Below are positions 1 to 6,874 of a stretch of DNA of 8,167 bases, piece by piece. The notes under the pieces were generated by a model. It searched no databases. It was not told the origin of the DNA and saw nothing but the letters and a program-made list of their open reading frames with translations. The translations under genes were made by a program, and so were the position numbers. The stretch comes from an uncultured Bacteroidaceae bacterium. GTDB taxonomy: Bacteria; Bacteroidota; Bacteroidia; Bacteroidales; Bacteroidaceae. Position 1 is the first letter of the stretch. Each line of letters starts with the position of its first letter. The DNA is taken from positions 1 to 8,167 of the forward strand of contig CAKQYA010000054.1 in assembly GCA_934293005.1 (NCBI GenBank), written 5' to 3'.

Positions 1-5
1 AAACT

Positions 6-61
6 CCCTATTTATAGGGCTTAGCAGAGTTTTATATCTGCAAAAGCCCTATTTTGTAGGG
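6..61. repeat. Overlapping inverted repeats with alternative pairings
   Basis: Three mutually exclusive pairings can be read directly. CCCTAT at 6-11 pairs with ATAGGG at 14-19. ATAGGGCT at 14-21 pairs with AGCCCTAT at 45-52, extended inward by GCAGA 24-28 with TCTGC 37-41. CCCTA at 47-51 pairs with TAGGG at 57-61. The long form is followed only by a short TTT. It could be the weak terminator of a gene left of the window or a leader structure for the short frame at 89. The function is unknown. Confidence 0.5.
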
Positions 62-88
62 GTGGGAAACTTTAGTTTAGCTATAACA

Positions 89-268
89 ATGAAAAATGAA
101 AATGTGAGAGCATGTGTCTTAAGCATGTTGCTTATGGCAGCGTTTGTTAATGTGTCGGGACGCGCACGCCTCTCCTATGAGGTTGCTCCCGACACGGTCA
201 ACCATTATCTTGAAGTGGAGTTGACCTGTGACAACACAAGTGAGCGACTGATGTGTGGCCATGCTTAG
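89..268 (+). pseudogene. Truncated M61-like peptidase N-terminal fragment (59 aa)
   Basis: This is a 59-codon frame starting at ATG 89; a GTG at 62 is also in frame but would place lysine-poor residues before the natural signal peptide. Residues 1-25 look like an export signal: MKNENVR followed by a hydrophobic run CVLSMLLMAAFVNV. Residues of the form LSYEVAPDTVNHYLEVELTC resemble the first beta strands of the M61 (glycyl aminopeptidase-like) N-terminal domain, where a tyrosine, an acidic/proline turn, a histidine and a V-E-L strand recur. M61 enzymes are usually above 500 residues with a HExxH catalytic domain. Here the frame stops at TAG 266-268, and none of the expected continuation (a P-V-W-x-P-G-type motif) is visible in the other two frames before the terminator. 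I infer a gene remnant. It could instead be a small exported protein with chance similarity. The family assignment rests on recalled motifs only. Confidence 0.4.
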
Positions 269-289
269 CGTATTTGTCAAACAAAAGAA

Positions 290-325
290 AAAGAAGACAT
301 GAGAAACGTTTCTCATGTCTTCTTT
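290..325. terminator. Perfect palindromic bidirectional terminator
   Basis: AAGAAGACATGAGAAAC at 291-307 is exactly complementary to GTTTCTCATGTCTTCTT at 308-324, and A290/T325 extends the arms to 18 bp. Arms meet without a spacer, so the RNA loop would form from the central AAACGTTT. A-rich sequence flanks the left and T-rich sequence the right, so it can act in both directions. It lies 7 bp past the 3' end of tRNA-Leu and 22 bp past the short + strand frame, the place expected for a shared terminator. Confidence 0.75.
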
Positions 326-331
326 GTTTAG

Positions 332-415
332 TACCGAAAGCGGGGCTCGAACCCGCACGGGCGCAATGCCCAAGGGATTTTAAGTCCCTCGTGTCTACCA
401 TTCCACCATTTCGGC
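332..415 (-). tRNA. tRNA-Leu (anticodon TAA)
   Basis: The reverse complement folds as a class II tRNA of 84 nt. The acceptor strand GCCGAAA pairs with TTTCGGT (G1-U72 wobble) and is followed by discriminator A at 332. The anticodon stem AGGGA/TCCCT encloses loop CTTAAAA, with anticodon TAA at 380-382. A long variable arm and the T arm GCGGG-TTCGAGC-CCCGC follow, as expected for leucine. CCA is not encoded; the sequence past A73 is CT. It sits downstream of tRNA-fMet on the same strand, but a terminator lies between them, so it either has its own promoter in 416-458 or depends on read-through. I found no clear -7 box in that gap. Confidence 0.96.
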
Positions 416-458
416 ACGATAGGGCGTGTTGTTCAGTGTGCAATGAATGCTTGATTCA

Positions 459-490
459 AAAAAAGAAGTTCTTGTGGGAACTTCTTTTTT
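459..490 (-). terminator. Intrinsic terminator after tRNA-fMet
   Basis: A 13-bp stem (459-471 with 478-490, core GAAGTTC/GAACTTC) has a 6-nt loop. The arms carry A and T runs, so RNA from the minus strand ends in a run of seven U (complement of 458-464). It lies about 25 bp past the 3' end of tRNA-fMet and before tRNA-Leu. The symmetric A/T tracts mean it could also stop + strand transcription. Confidence 0.85.
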
Positions 491-514
491 AGTGTTGTAT
501 GAACAATGACTTTG

Positions 515-587
515 TTGCGGGGGCTCGACTCGAACGAACGACCTCCAGGTTATGAGCCTGGCGAGCTACCAACTGCTCCACCCCGCG
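515..587 (-). tRNA. Initiator tRNA-fMet (anticodon CAT)
   Basis: The 73-nt reverse complement begins CGCGGGG and ends CCCCGCA plus discriminator A. Position 1 is C and position 72 is A, the unpaired C1xA72 combination that marks bacterial initiators for formylation. The D stem GAGC/GCTC has the initiator-type A11-U24 pair. The anticodon loop is CTCATAA (CAT at 552-554), and the T arm is GTTCG-TTCGAGT-CGAGC. CCA is not encoded. One deviation stands out: the anticodon stem is CCAGG/CCTGG, so pair 29-41 is A-U and only two of the three usual consecutive G-C pairs are present. Elongator tRNA-Met is excluded by the C1xA72 mismatch. Confidence 0.95.
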
Positions 588-641
588 ATGTGATGTTGCT
601 TTGAGATTTAGCTTTGATGCTTTCTTTCTCGATTGCGAGTG

Positions 642-673
642 CAAAGGTACGGACTTTTCTTGTATTGACCAAA
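642..673 (-). promoter_or_regulatory. Bacteroidetes-type promoter for tRNA-fMet
   Basis: On the minus strand a TTTG (-33 box, complement of 670-673) is followed after 20 bp by TACCTTTG (-7 box TAnnTTTG, complement of 642-649). Spacing and both boxes match the Bacteroides primary-sigma consensus. Transcription should start near 635-638, giving a leader of roughly 50 nt before the tRNA 5' end at 587. Confidence 0.8.
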
Positions 674-767
674 TGTTTTGCCTGTTATTTTGCAAAAGAT
701 GTGCTTTTGACCATGTTTTTTGTGATTTGCAAAGGTTTTGGTATGCTTTATATATGGAAACAGCCCT

Positions 768-827
768 AAAAACCATCGGGCCATCATATTCCATAATGGG
801 GAAGAACTGGAATGTGATGACCCGATG
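768..827 (-). terminator. Terminator of the DUF1460/EFR1/ABC-F operon
   Basis: Arms 774-793 and 808-827 form a 20-position stem (CATCGGG...ATTCCA with TGGAAT...CCCGATG) having one wobble and one mismatch and a 14-nt loop. On the minus strand it is followed by G and then TTTTT (complement of 768-772). It starts about 19 bp past the ABC-F stop codon. Confidence 0.87.
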
Positions 828-845
828 TGAGGTATGGAGCTTCTT

Positions 846-2801
846 TTATTGTTCTTTGGTTAATTCTTCGAGTTCCATGCTTGCTTCTGTCCATTTCTCC
901 TCGGCATCCGACAGTTGTTGTTTCAGATTTCCGTATTGGGTGAAGAGTGAAGGGTCGTTAGCTCCTTCTGGTGTGGCAAGTTTTGTTTCTAATATTTGTA
1001 TTTGGTCTTCGAGTTTTGTTACGAGTTGTTCGGCATTTTCCACTGCCTTCTCTGCTCGTTTGATAATCTTGTTGCGTTCTTTAAGTTCTGCGTATGAGAG
1101 CGACGAAGTTGTCTTCGATTCAAGTGCTGGTGTTGCTTGAGCTGGAGCTGAAGGGCTTCCTGCATTGTTCATGTTGCGACCCAATTCGTTGAGAGATTCA
1201 ATCTGCTTCTTCTGCAGGAAATCGTAAATGCCTCCGATATGCTCACGAACCCTGCCGCCTCCAAACTCGTAGACCTTATCGACCAGGCCGTCAAGGAAGT
1301 CACGGTCGTGGGATACGATGATAGCGGTGCCGTCAAAGTCTTTTATGGCTTGCTTGAGAACATCTTTCGATTGCATGTCGAGGTGGTTGGTCGGTTCGTC
1401 GAGTATAAGCAGGTTGACAGGTTCGAGAAGCAGGCGAATCATGGCAAGGCGACTGCGTTCGCCACCCGACAGCACTTTAACATATTTGTCTGAAGCCTCA
1501 CCGCCAAACATGAATGCGCCAAGAATGTCGCGTATTTTTAGACGTATGTCGCCCGTGGCCACTTTGTCGATGGTGTCAAATACTGTTATATTCCCATCGA
1601 GTAGTTGAGCTTGGTTTTGCGCGAAATAGCCAATTTGCACATTATGTCCGATTTTCAGAGAGCCTTCGTAATCTATTTGTCCCATTATGCATTTGACAAG
1701 AGTGGATTTGCCTTCGCCATTGTTGCCGACGAATGCCACTTTCTCGCCACGTTTGATGGTGAGGTCCACATGGCTGAACACAGGTTTGCTGTAGGATTTG
1801 CTCACGTTGTCGCAAATGATAGGAAAGTCGCCACTGCGCAGGCATGGAGGAAATTTCAGTCTTAAGGCACTGTTGTCCACCTCGTCTATTTCTATTGGCA
1901 CGATTTTCTCAAGCATCTTGATGCGCGACTGCACCTGATTGCTCTTAGTAGGCTTGTAACGGAATGTTTCGATAAATTGCTTTATCTCTGCAATCTCCTT
2001 CTGTTGGTTTTCGTATGCTCTTATTTGTTGTTCGCGTCGTTCATCGCGCAGTTTTATGTATTCGTCATATTTCACCTTGTAATCATTGATGTGATGACAG
2101 GTGATTTCAATGGTGCGGTTTGTCACGTTGTTGATGAAAGCGCGGTCATGGCTGACAAGGATGACAGCGCCAGCCCTTTGCGATAGAAACTGCTCGAGCC
2201 ATTGGATTGAACCTATGTCGAGATGGTTTGTTGGCTCGTCAAGGAGCAGAAGGTCTGGCTTTTGCAAAAGCAGCTTGGCCAATTCTATACGCATGCGCCA
2301 TCCTCCAGAGAACTCAGATGTGGGTCGGTTGAAGTCTTGTGGCTGAAAACCGAGACCTTGTAACGTGCGTTCAAGTTCGGCATGATAGTTGACGCCTCCC
2401 ATCATATTGAAATGGTCGTTCTTGTATGTGAAGCGTTCTATGAGTTGCATGTAGGATTCCGATTCATAATCGGTGCGTGATGCAATCTCGTTGTTGAGAC
2501 GTTCTAATTCTTCTTGCATCTCTGTGATTTGGGCAAAAGCAGTCTCAGCCTCTTCCATCACGGTGCGGCTGTCGGTAAGAACCATAACTTGTGGAAGGTA
2601 CCCTATTGTGATGTCCTTTTGCCGAGCCACTTGGCCGTATGTGGGTTCTTGCATGCCTGCTATTATCTTGAGCATGGTGCTTTTGCCTGCTCCGTTCTTG
2701 CCAACGAGCGCAATGCGGTCTTTGGGATTGACGACGAAACTGGCATCGAGGAAAAGAGGTGTGGCGGAGAATTCCACTCCGAGTTTTTCTACTGATATCA
2801 T
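846..2801 (-). CDS. ABC-F family ATPase, YheS-like (651 aa)
   Basis: This is a cytoplasmic duplicated ATPase of the ABC-F class, which bind ribosomes and affect translation rather than transport; there are no membrane segments. Domain 1 has Walker A GKNGAGKS (residues 34-41), signature SGGW (165-168), Walker B LLLLDEPTNHLD (184-195) and SHDR (217-220). A charged linker (about 240-320, with FRYKPTKSNQVQSRIKMLEK) is the ABC-F P-site tRNA interaction region. Domain 2 has GNNGEGKS (359-366), LSGGERSR (444-451), LLILDEPTNHLD (464-475) and SHDR (497-500). A Pro/Ala/Ser linker and a C-terminal coiled coil (about 570-650) follow. Length and linker resemble E. coli YheS more than the antibiotic-resistance members, but the exact subfamily is uncertain. 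ATG 2799-2801 was chosen because an in-frame upstream ATG (2912) would add 37 unrelated residues read inside the preceding gene. The start overlaps that gene's TGA as ATGA, suggesting translational coupling. Confidence 0.95.
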   Translation of the reverse strand: MISVEKLGVEFSATPLFLDASFVVNPKDRIALVGKNGAGKSTMLKIIAGMQEPTYGQVARQKDITIGYLPQVMVLTDSRTVMEEAETAFAQITEMQEELERLNNEIASRTDYESESYMQLIERFTYKNDHFNMMGGVNYHAELERTLQGLGFQPQDFNRPTSEFSGGWRMRIELAKLLLQKPDLLLLDEPTNHLDIGSIQWLEQFLSQRAGAVILVSHDRAFINNVTNRTIEITCHHINDYKVKYDEYIKLRDERREQQIRAYENQQKEIAEIKQFIETFRYKPTKSNQVQSRIKMLEKIVPIEIDEVDNSALRLKFPPCLRSGDFPIICDNVSKSYSKPVFSHVDLTIKRGEKVAFVGNNGEGKSTLVKCIMGQIDYEGSLKIGHNVQIGYFAQNQAQLLDGNITVFDTIDKVATGDIRLKIRDILGAFMFGGEASDKYVKVLSGGERSRLAMIRLLLEPVNLLILDEPTNHLDMQSKDVLKQAIKDFDGTAIIVSHDRDFLDGLVDKVYEFGGGRVREHIGGIYDFLQKKQIESLNELGRNMNNAGSPSAPAQATPALESKTTSSLSYAELKERNKIIKRAEKAVENAEQLVTKLEDQIQILETKLATPEGANDPSLFTQYGNLKQQLSDAEEKWTEASMELEELTKEQ

Positions 2802-3535
2802 TTTATTATATTCTTTTGTCTTTTGTTTTTTGTGAAAGGGCCATATTCGATGGCCTTTTGTGGGCATGTGTGGTAGCAGCGCAAGCATCCCGTGCAATAA
2901 AAATGCTGCCACTGTATATGATTGTCGTATATCTCAATGTTGTGTGTGGGGCAAGTGTTGACACATCGCTTGCATAAAATGCATGCATTCGTAGTGTGGA
3001 AATGTTTGTCATTGACCAGAAAACGATTGAAAAGCGGACGCAAGACATAGCTTTTAATCCAAGGGCAGTTGCCTCTCGTGACCTCTGTCGCGTGCTCCTT
3101 CTTAGTTATAAGGTCTATGATGTGTGGCATCATGTTTTTTGTCTTTGTCAGTTTGGCGTTGGCCACTTCGTCGGTGTCGGTGTCGAAGCCTGGCAGGCAA
3201 ACATAAGTGTTGGGCATAGGTACAGAGAAGGCTGCATTTAAATGTCCATTGAGGTGCTTGCGCAATATGCGGTCGGCATATCCGATGTCATCGCCGCATG
3301 TCATTACGCTGTATACGTATTGACTGTTTGAGATGTGGCTTGCATTTTTCTTGATGAAATGCAGAACGATGTTGGGCAGCCCCCATGCGTAGACGGGAAA
3401 AACCAAGCCCGTGCATGTGCTGCTTGCCTCAGCTTCTGTGGTCAGAGTGATCTCTTGGATATTCTCGCCAAGGAGTGATGACAGATGGCGTGCCACGTGC
3501 AGACTGTTGCCTGTGCCTGAGAAATAGTATATCAT
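2798..3535 (-). CDS. EFR1-type flavodoxin/2[4Fe-4S] ferredoxin fusion protein (245 aa)
   Basis: This is a predicted cytoplasmic electron-transfer protein combining an N-terminal flavodoxin-like domain with a C-terminal bacterial ferredoxin domain. The FMN phosphate-binding loop FSGTGNS lies at residues 5-11, right after the first beta strand (MIYY). A P-V-Y-A-W-G segment (47-52) matches the second flavin loop of the EFR1 family. Two complete CxxCxxCxxxCP motifs (C185-C195 and C214-C224) would bind two [4Fe-4S] clusters. Length is typical for the family (about 250-270). No signal peptide or membrane segment is seen. Redox partner and pathway cannot be deduced. The gene lies 26 bp after the DUF1460 gene and shares ATGA with the ABC-F start, so it is the middle gene of a probable operon. 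No Shine-Dalgarno is visible before ATG 3535, as usual in Bacteroidetes. Confidence 0.92.
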   Translation of the reverse strand: MIYYFSGTGNSLHVARHLSSLLGENIQEITLTTEAEASSTCTGLVFPVYAWGLPNIVLHFIKKNASHISNSQYVYSVMTCGDDIGYADRILRKHLNGHLNAAFSVPMPNTYVCLPGFDTDTDEVANAKLTKTKNMMPHIIDLITKKEHATEVTRGNCPWIKSYVLRPLFNRFLVNDKHFHTTNACILCKRCVNTCPTHNIEIYDNHIQWQHFYCTGCLRCYHTCPQKAIEYGPFTKNKRQKNIIK

Positions 3536-3561
3536 AGTTAGTGTGTTGATAATCTTTAGGA

Positions 3562-4476
3562 TTATTTTAAGCCTTGAACTCTGAACACCCTTATGCCAGT
3601 CTGCTTTGTTTGTTTTTTCTGGTAGTCGTAGAATGATTCTTTGCTGATGACGACTTTGCCATACAGGCTGGATGCGTGCATGAGGTGCAGGCTCCCGTTT
3701 TGCCAGATGACAATGCCTATGTGCCTGGTGTCGAGTCCGTCTTTATCGGTAAGCATGGCAACGATGTCACCTGAGTGCACTTGTCCAAGGCTGCTGTCAG
3801 CACTCCATCTAAGGTTGTCCTTAGGTATGTAGCGATATTGTTTGCCGTTGCAGTCTTGTTCCATCTTCTTTATTACAGGCAGATAGTCAGGGCATGCCAG
3901 GAGGTGCTTGTATGCTGAAGCATGGTTCGACATGTAATTGATGTTGATGCGTTGAACGGCTGTGAATGCGCCCCAAGGCTCCTGTTGTGGTGCAATGTCC
4001 TTGATGATGCCGAGCTGCTCGTTGTCTGTGGCCCACCATGTGAAATAGTGCAGTCGTGAGGTGTAATCGGAAATCTTTCCTTGGCGGTAGCGTAGTGTGA
4101 CCAGGTTGTGGCAGAAGTCGGCAAAAGTGCGCTGGTTGCGCTGGTCGCATAGAGTGAGGGCTGTGACTGTTTCGACAAACGTGGTGCAATCGAATTGTCG
4201 CAGGTTCACTATGAGGTGCTCTTTGTCACCTCTCTCTAAAGTATGGGCCACGTATGGATAGCCGATAAATTTGCGTCCGAAGTATATCATGGGATGCGTG
4301 TTGCCTCTAAGTGTCGTTGCTTCTTTAAGCAGACTGACCACTTTTGTGCTGTCGGCTTTTGAATATTCGATGTTCTGTGCGTTAGTGATGGTGGCGGCAA
4401 AGATTATTGCAGTTGTCGCAAGTAAGCGTTTGGCACATTCAAGTACGTGTTGCATGTCGTTGATACTTATTGACAT
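3562..4476 (-). CDS. Exported DUF1460 / N-acetylmuramoyl-L-alanine amidase-like protein (304 aa)
   Basis: This belongs to the DUF1460 family (PF07313), an NlpC/P60-like cysteine hydrolase fold described as N-acetylmuramoyl-L-alanine amidase-like, so a periplasmic role in peptidoglycan or muropeptide cleavage is inferred. Counting from ATG 4476, the signal peptide spans about residues 1-33 (hydrophobic core LLATTAIIFAATI, then TNAQ). The presumed nucleophile is C97 in RQFDCTTFVET, and H252 in DTRHIGIVIW is the likely catalytic histidine. H267 in LHLMHASS, YIPKDNL and HSGDIVAM are other family-typical blocks. An in-frame TTG at 4497 is not used here because it lies inside the -7 box. A second ATG at 4455 would leave a tidier signal peptide (297 aa) and is a real alternative. 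It is the first gene of the operon with EFR1 and ABC-F, and divergent from the M13 peptidase gene. Confidence 0.88.
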   Translation of the reverse strand: MSISINDMQHVLECAKRLLATTAIIFAATITNAQNIEYSKADSTKVVSLLKEATTLRGNTHPMIYFGRKFIGYPYVAHTLERGDKEHLIVNLRQFDCTTFVETVTALTLCDQRNQRTFADFCHNLVTLRYRQGKISDYTSRLHYFTWWATDNEQLGIIKDIAPQQEPWGAFTAVQRININYMSNHASAYKHLLACPDYLPVIKKMEQDCNGKQYRYIPKDNLRWSADSSLGQVHSGDIVAMLTDKDGLDTRHIGIVIWQNGSLHLMHASSLYGKVVISKESFYDYQKKQTKQTGIRVFRVQGLK

Positions 4477-4494
4477 TAAGATGGTTTGAGTTTG

Positions 4495-4502
4495 CAAAGT
4501 TA
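4495..4502 (-). promoter_or_regulatory. -7 box of the DUF1460 operon promoter
   Basis: The minus strand reads TAACTTTG, a full TAnnTTTG match, 18 bp before ATG 4476. No clear TTTG -33 box lies 19-21 bp upstream; that stretch is T- and A-rich. The identical octamer serves the divergent M13 gene about 95 bp away, so the two promoters lie back to back within 4477-4630. Confidence 0.6.
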
Positions 4503-4597
4503 CGTTTTTTTCTTTATTTGGTGTGAATTTAGTGTGGCTTTTTCATTTGCAATCATCTTTTTGTTCTGCCTACTGGCATCATTACAGATAAATGTTG

Positions 4598-4605
4598 TAA
4601 CTTTG
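4598..4605 (+). promoter_or_regulatory. -7 box of the M13 peptidase promoter
   Basis: TAACTTTG matches TAnnTTTG and lies 25 bp before ATG 4631, implying a leader of about 20 nt. The -33 position holds CTGGC rather than TTTG. The leader is A/T-rich with no Shine-Dalgarno. Confidence 0.6.
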
Positions 4606-4630
4606 TAGGCTGTATATACATATTATAAAT

Positions 4631-6658
4631 ATGATGAAAATAAAAAACGTTTTACCAATGGTTGCATTTACAATAGCGACTGGTGCTTTGGCCCAGACTT
4701 CGGGCTTAAAGCTTGAAAACTTGAACCGAGATGTTAATCCTGGCGATGATTTTTATGAGTTTGCTTGTGGTGGATGGATGAAGAACAATCCATTAAAACC
4801 AGAGTATGCCAGTTTTGGCAGTTTCAACACTCTTGAAGAACTAAATAATGAACGCATCCGTGACATTATAGAGACAATGGCTGGCCAAAAAAACGAAAAG
4901 GGCTCTGTGGCTCAGAAGGTTGGTGACCTCTATACATTGTATATGGATTCTGCTCGTCAGAACAAGGAAGGTGTGAAGCCTGTAATGCTGGATATAGAGA
5001 GGATAGGTGCTGTAAAGACAAAGAAACAGTATATGTCCTTGATCAATCAGATGAACATGGAAGGTGTGTCTTTCGGTGAACTGTGGGAATATTATTTGGG
5101 AGCCGACATGATGTCGTCTACAGAGAACCTGCTTGACATAAGCCAAGGAGGTTATACTATCGACCGAGACTATTATGTGGAGCAGGATGAGGCTCACAAG
5201 AATATTCTTGATGCATACCGTCATCATGTGAAGAAGATGTTCATGCTCATTGGACTTAATGAAAGCGAGGCAGAGGCAAAGATGAAAAATGTCGTTGCTC
5301 TTGAGACCCGTATGGCAAAAGCAGGCAAACCAAATGTGGAGCTTCGCGATCCAGGTTCCAATTACAACAAGATGTCGTTTGCTGATTTTGTGAAAGAGTA
5401 TGATGGCTTTGATTGGAAGAAATACTTTGACACTATTGGATTGACAAACATAGATTATCTGTCAGTAGGTCAGCCAAACGCTCTTGCAGAGGCTATGAAG
5501 GTCATTAAAGAAGAAAAGCTCGACGTGCTTAAGGATGCCATGCAGTGGAGCGTTCTTAACTCAGCCGCAAATATTCTCGGTGATGAGGTTTATGCAGAGC
5601 ATTTCGATTTCAATTATCGTGTCATGTCAGGCACTCAGCAGCCAAAGCCGAGATGGAAGCGCAGCGTGAATGCTGTCAATGGCGTGCTGGGTGAGGCTGT
5701 GGGCCAGCTTTATGTGCAGAAATATTTTCCTGCAGTCAACAAAGAGCGCATGGAGAAGTTGGTGCGCAACCTGCAGAAGGCTCTTGGAGAGCGCATTGAT
5801 GCTCAAGAGTGGATGAGCGATTCGACAAAAGCTGCTGCTCATGAGAAGCTTGATGCTTTCTATGTTAAGATAGGATATCCTGACAAATGGCGAGACTATA
5901 GCAGCATGACTATCGATTTATCCAAGTCGCTCTACGAGAACAGAAAAGAGATATCAAAGTGGGCCGTGGCCGATATGATAGAGAAAAAGTGGAAGAAGCC
6001 TGTTGACAATACTGAGTGGTTCATGAATCCTCAGACTGTCAATGCATATTACAATCCTACCACAAATGAAATATGTTTCCCTGCCGGCATTCTTCAGTAT
6101 CCATTCTTCGACATGAGTGCGGACGACGCATTCAACTATGGTGCTATCGGTGTGGTCATTGGGCATGAGATGTCTCACGGTTTTGATGACAAGGGCCGTC
6201 AGTTTGACAAGGATGGCAACTTCCGCGACTGGTGGACAGCTGGTGACGGCGAAAAATACAATCAGCGTGCTCAGGTCATCAAAGACTTCTTTTCTGCAAT
6301 CAAAGTATTGCCCGACCTTAACGCAAATGGAGAACTCTGCTGCGGCGAGAACCTTGGCGACCATGGTGGCTTGAAGTTTGCCTACACAGCTTTCAAGAAC
6401 GCAACAAAGGACAATCCTCTTCCTGTGAAGGATGGATTCACTCCTGAGCAACGCTTCTTCCTTGCATATGCTGGTGTTTGGGCTGAGAACATCACAGATG
6501 CAGAGATTCGCCGCCTCACTGTTGCTGATCCTCATTCTCTCGGCAAGTGGAGGGTGGATGGCGCACTACCATTGATTGACGCATGGTATGATGCTTTCCA
6601 TATCACAGAGAAAGACAAACTCTTTGTGCCTGCTGACAAGCGTGTGAAGATGTGGTGA
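4631..6658 (+). CDS. Secreted M13 family zinc metalloendopeptidase (675 aa)
   Basis: This is a neprilysin/PepO-type (M13) endopeptidase, expected to degrade oligopeptides outside the cytoplasm. Residues 1-21 form a signal peptide (MMKIKNVLPMVAFTIATG, cleavage after ALA); no lipobox is present. The mature part opens with the M13 N-terminal block DDFYEFACGGWMKNNP. The catalytic block is complete: NAYYNPTTNEICFPAGILQ, then HEMSH with zinc ligands H512 and H516 and catalytic E513, and GENLGDHGG with third ligand E573 and D577. The C-terminal block has HSLGKWRVDG and ends KRVKMW, close to the family's RVxG and terminal IW. The full length of 675 residues is normal for the family. Small departures are M for I/L in HExxH and LQYPFF where LQPPFF is common. 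ATG 4634 is an equally possible start. The gene appears monocistronic, with a hairpin terminator about 60 bp downstream. Confidence 0.96.
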   Translation: MMKIKNVLPMVAFTIATGALAQTSGLKLENLNRDVNPGDDFYEFACGGWMKNNPLKPEYASFGSFNTLEELNNERIRDIIETMAGQKNEKGSVAQKVGDLYTLYMDSARQNKEGVKPVMLDIERIGAVKTKKQYMSLINQMNMEGVSFGELWEYYLGADMMSSTENLLDISQGGYTIDRDYYVEQDEAHKNILDAYRHHVKKMFMLIGLNESEAEAKMKNVVALETRMAKAGKPNVELRDPGSNYNKMSFADFVKEYDGFDWKKYFDTIGLTNIDYLSVGQPNALAEAMKVIKEEKLDVLKDAMQWSVLNSAANILGDEVYAEHFDFNYRVMSGTQQPKPRWKRSVNAVNGVLGEAVGQLYVQKYFPAVNKERMEKLVRNLQKALGERIDAQEWMSDSTKAAAHEKLDAFYVKIGYPDKWRDYSSMTIDLSKSLYENRKEISKWAVADMIEKKWKKPVDNTEWFMNPQTVNAYYNPTTNEICFPAGILQYPFFDMSADDAFNYGAIGVVIGHEMSHGFDDKGRQFDKDGNFRDWWTAGDGEKYNQRAQVIKDFFSAIKVLPDLNANGELCCGENLGDHGGLKFAYTAFKNATKDNPLPVKDGFTPEQRFFLAYAGVWAENITDAEIRRLTVADPHSLGKWRVDGALPLIDAWYDAFHITEKDKLFVPADKRVKMW

Positions 6659-6720
6659 AAAGATACTGTTTTAAGTAGATGATTAGATATCATATTGCGC
6701 CGCATCTATTTATTATAATG

Positions 6721-6779
6721 TATACAGACAAGAAAAAGGCATGTCACAATGTGTGGCGTGCCTTTTCCTTGTCTGTATA
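6721..6779. terminator. Long bidirectional hairpin between convergent genes
   Basis: TATACAGACAAG (6721-6732) pairs with CTTGTCTGTATA (6768-6779). After one mismatch AAAAGGCA (6734-6741) pairs with TGCCTTTT (6759-6766), and a further imperfect stretch closes on a 3-nt loop near 6749-6751. The total is about 27 paired positions. On + it is followed by TATTTTCC, a moderate U tract. It is the probable M13 terminator and may also block read-through from the minus strand. Confidence 0.75.
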
Positions 6780-6854
6780 TTTTCCTTGACGATAATTACA
6801 AATGGGGCATTTTACTAAGAATGTTTGTGCGTTGTAGTCACTCTTCTTTCTATC

Positions 6855-6874
6855 TTAGACAAAACTTTGTCTAA
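6855..6874. repeat. Inverted repeat TTAGACAAA/TTTGTCTAA
   Basis: Arms 6855-6863 and 6866-6874 are exact 9-bp complements with a 2-nt AC spacer, so an RNA hairpin would open the innermost pairs. No T-run follows on +. On the minus strand it comes after the 6886-6916 hairpins. It may be part of a terminator array or an operator-like palindrome. Confidence 0.5.

Noticed and set aside
253..492. Open frames across the tRNA genes on both strands
   Set aside because: They are explained by the tRNA-Leu and terminator sequences; no protein similarity.
601..1140. 179-codon + strand ORF
   Set aside because: It is antisense to the 3' end of the ABC-F gene, with serine/phenylalanine-rich composition typical of a shadow frame and no recognisable domain.
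2802..2912. N-terminal 37-residue extension of the ABC-F protein from ATG 2912
   Set aside because: It is read entirely inside the EFR1 gene in another frame, has no ABC-F similarity, and ATG 2801 directly precedes the conserved first strand and overlaps the upstream TGA.
4477..4497. TTG start of the DUF1460 protein at 4497
   Set aside because: The codon lies inside the TAACTTTG -7 box, so it would be upstream of the transcript start; ATG 4476 or 4455 is used instead.
5954..6535. 193-codon minus-strand ORF
   Set aside because: It is antisense to the catalytic half of the M13 gene, whose motifs are intact on the + strand.
6681..6790. 36-codon + strand ORF just after the M13 gene
   Set aside because: Most of it is the long terminator hairpin 6721-6779, and it has no promoter or recognisable content.
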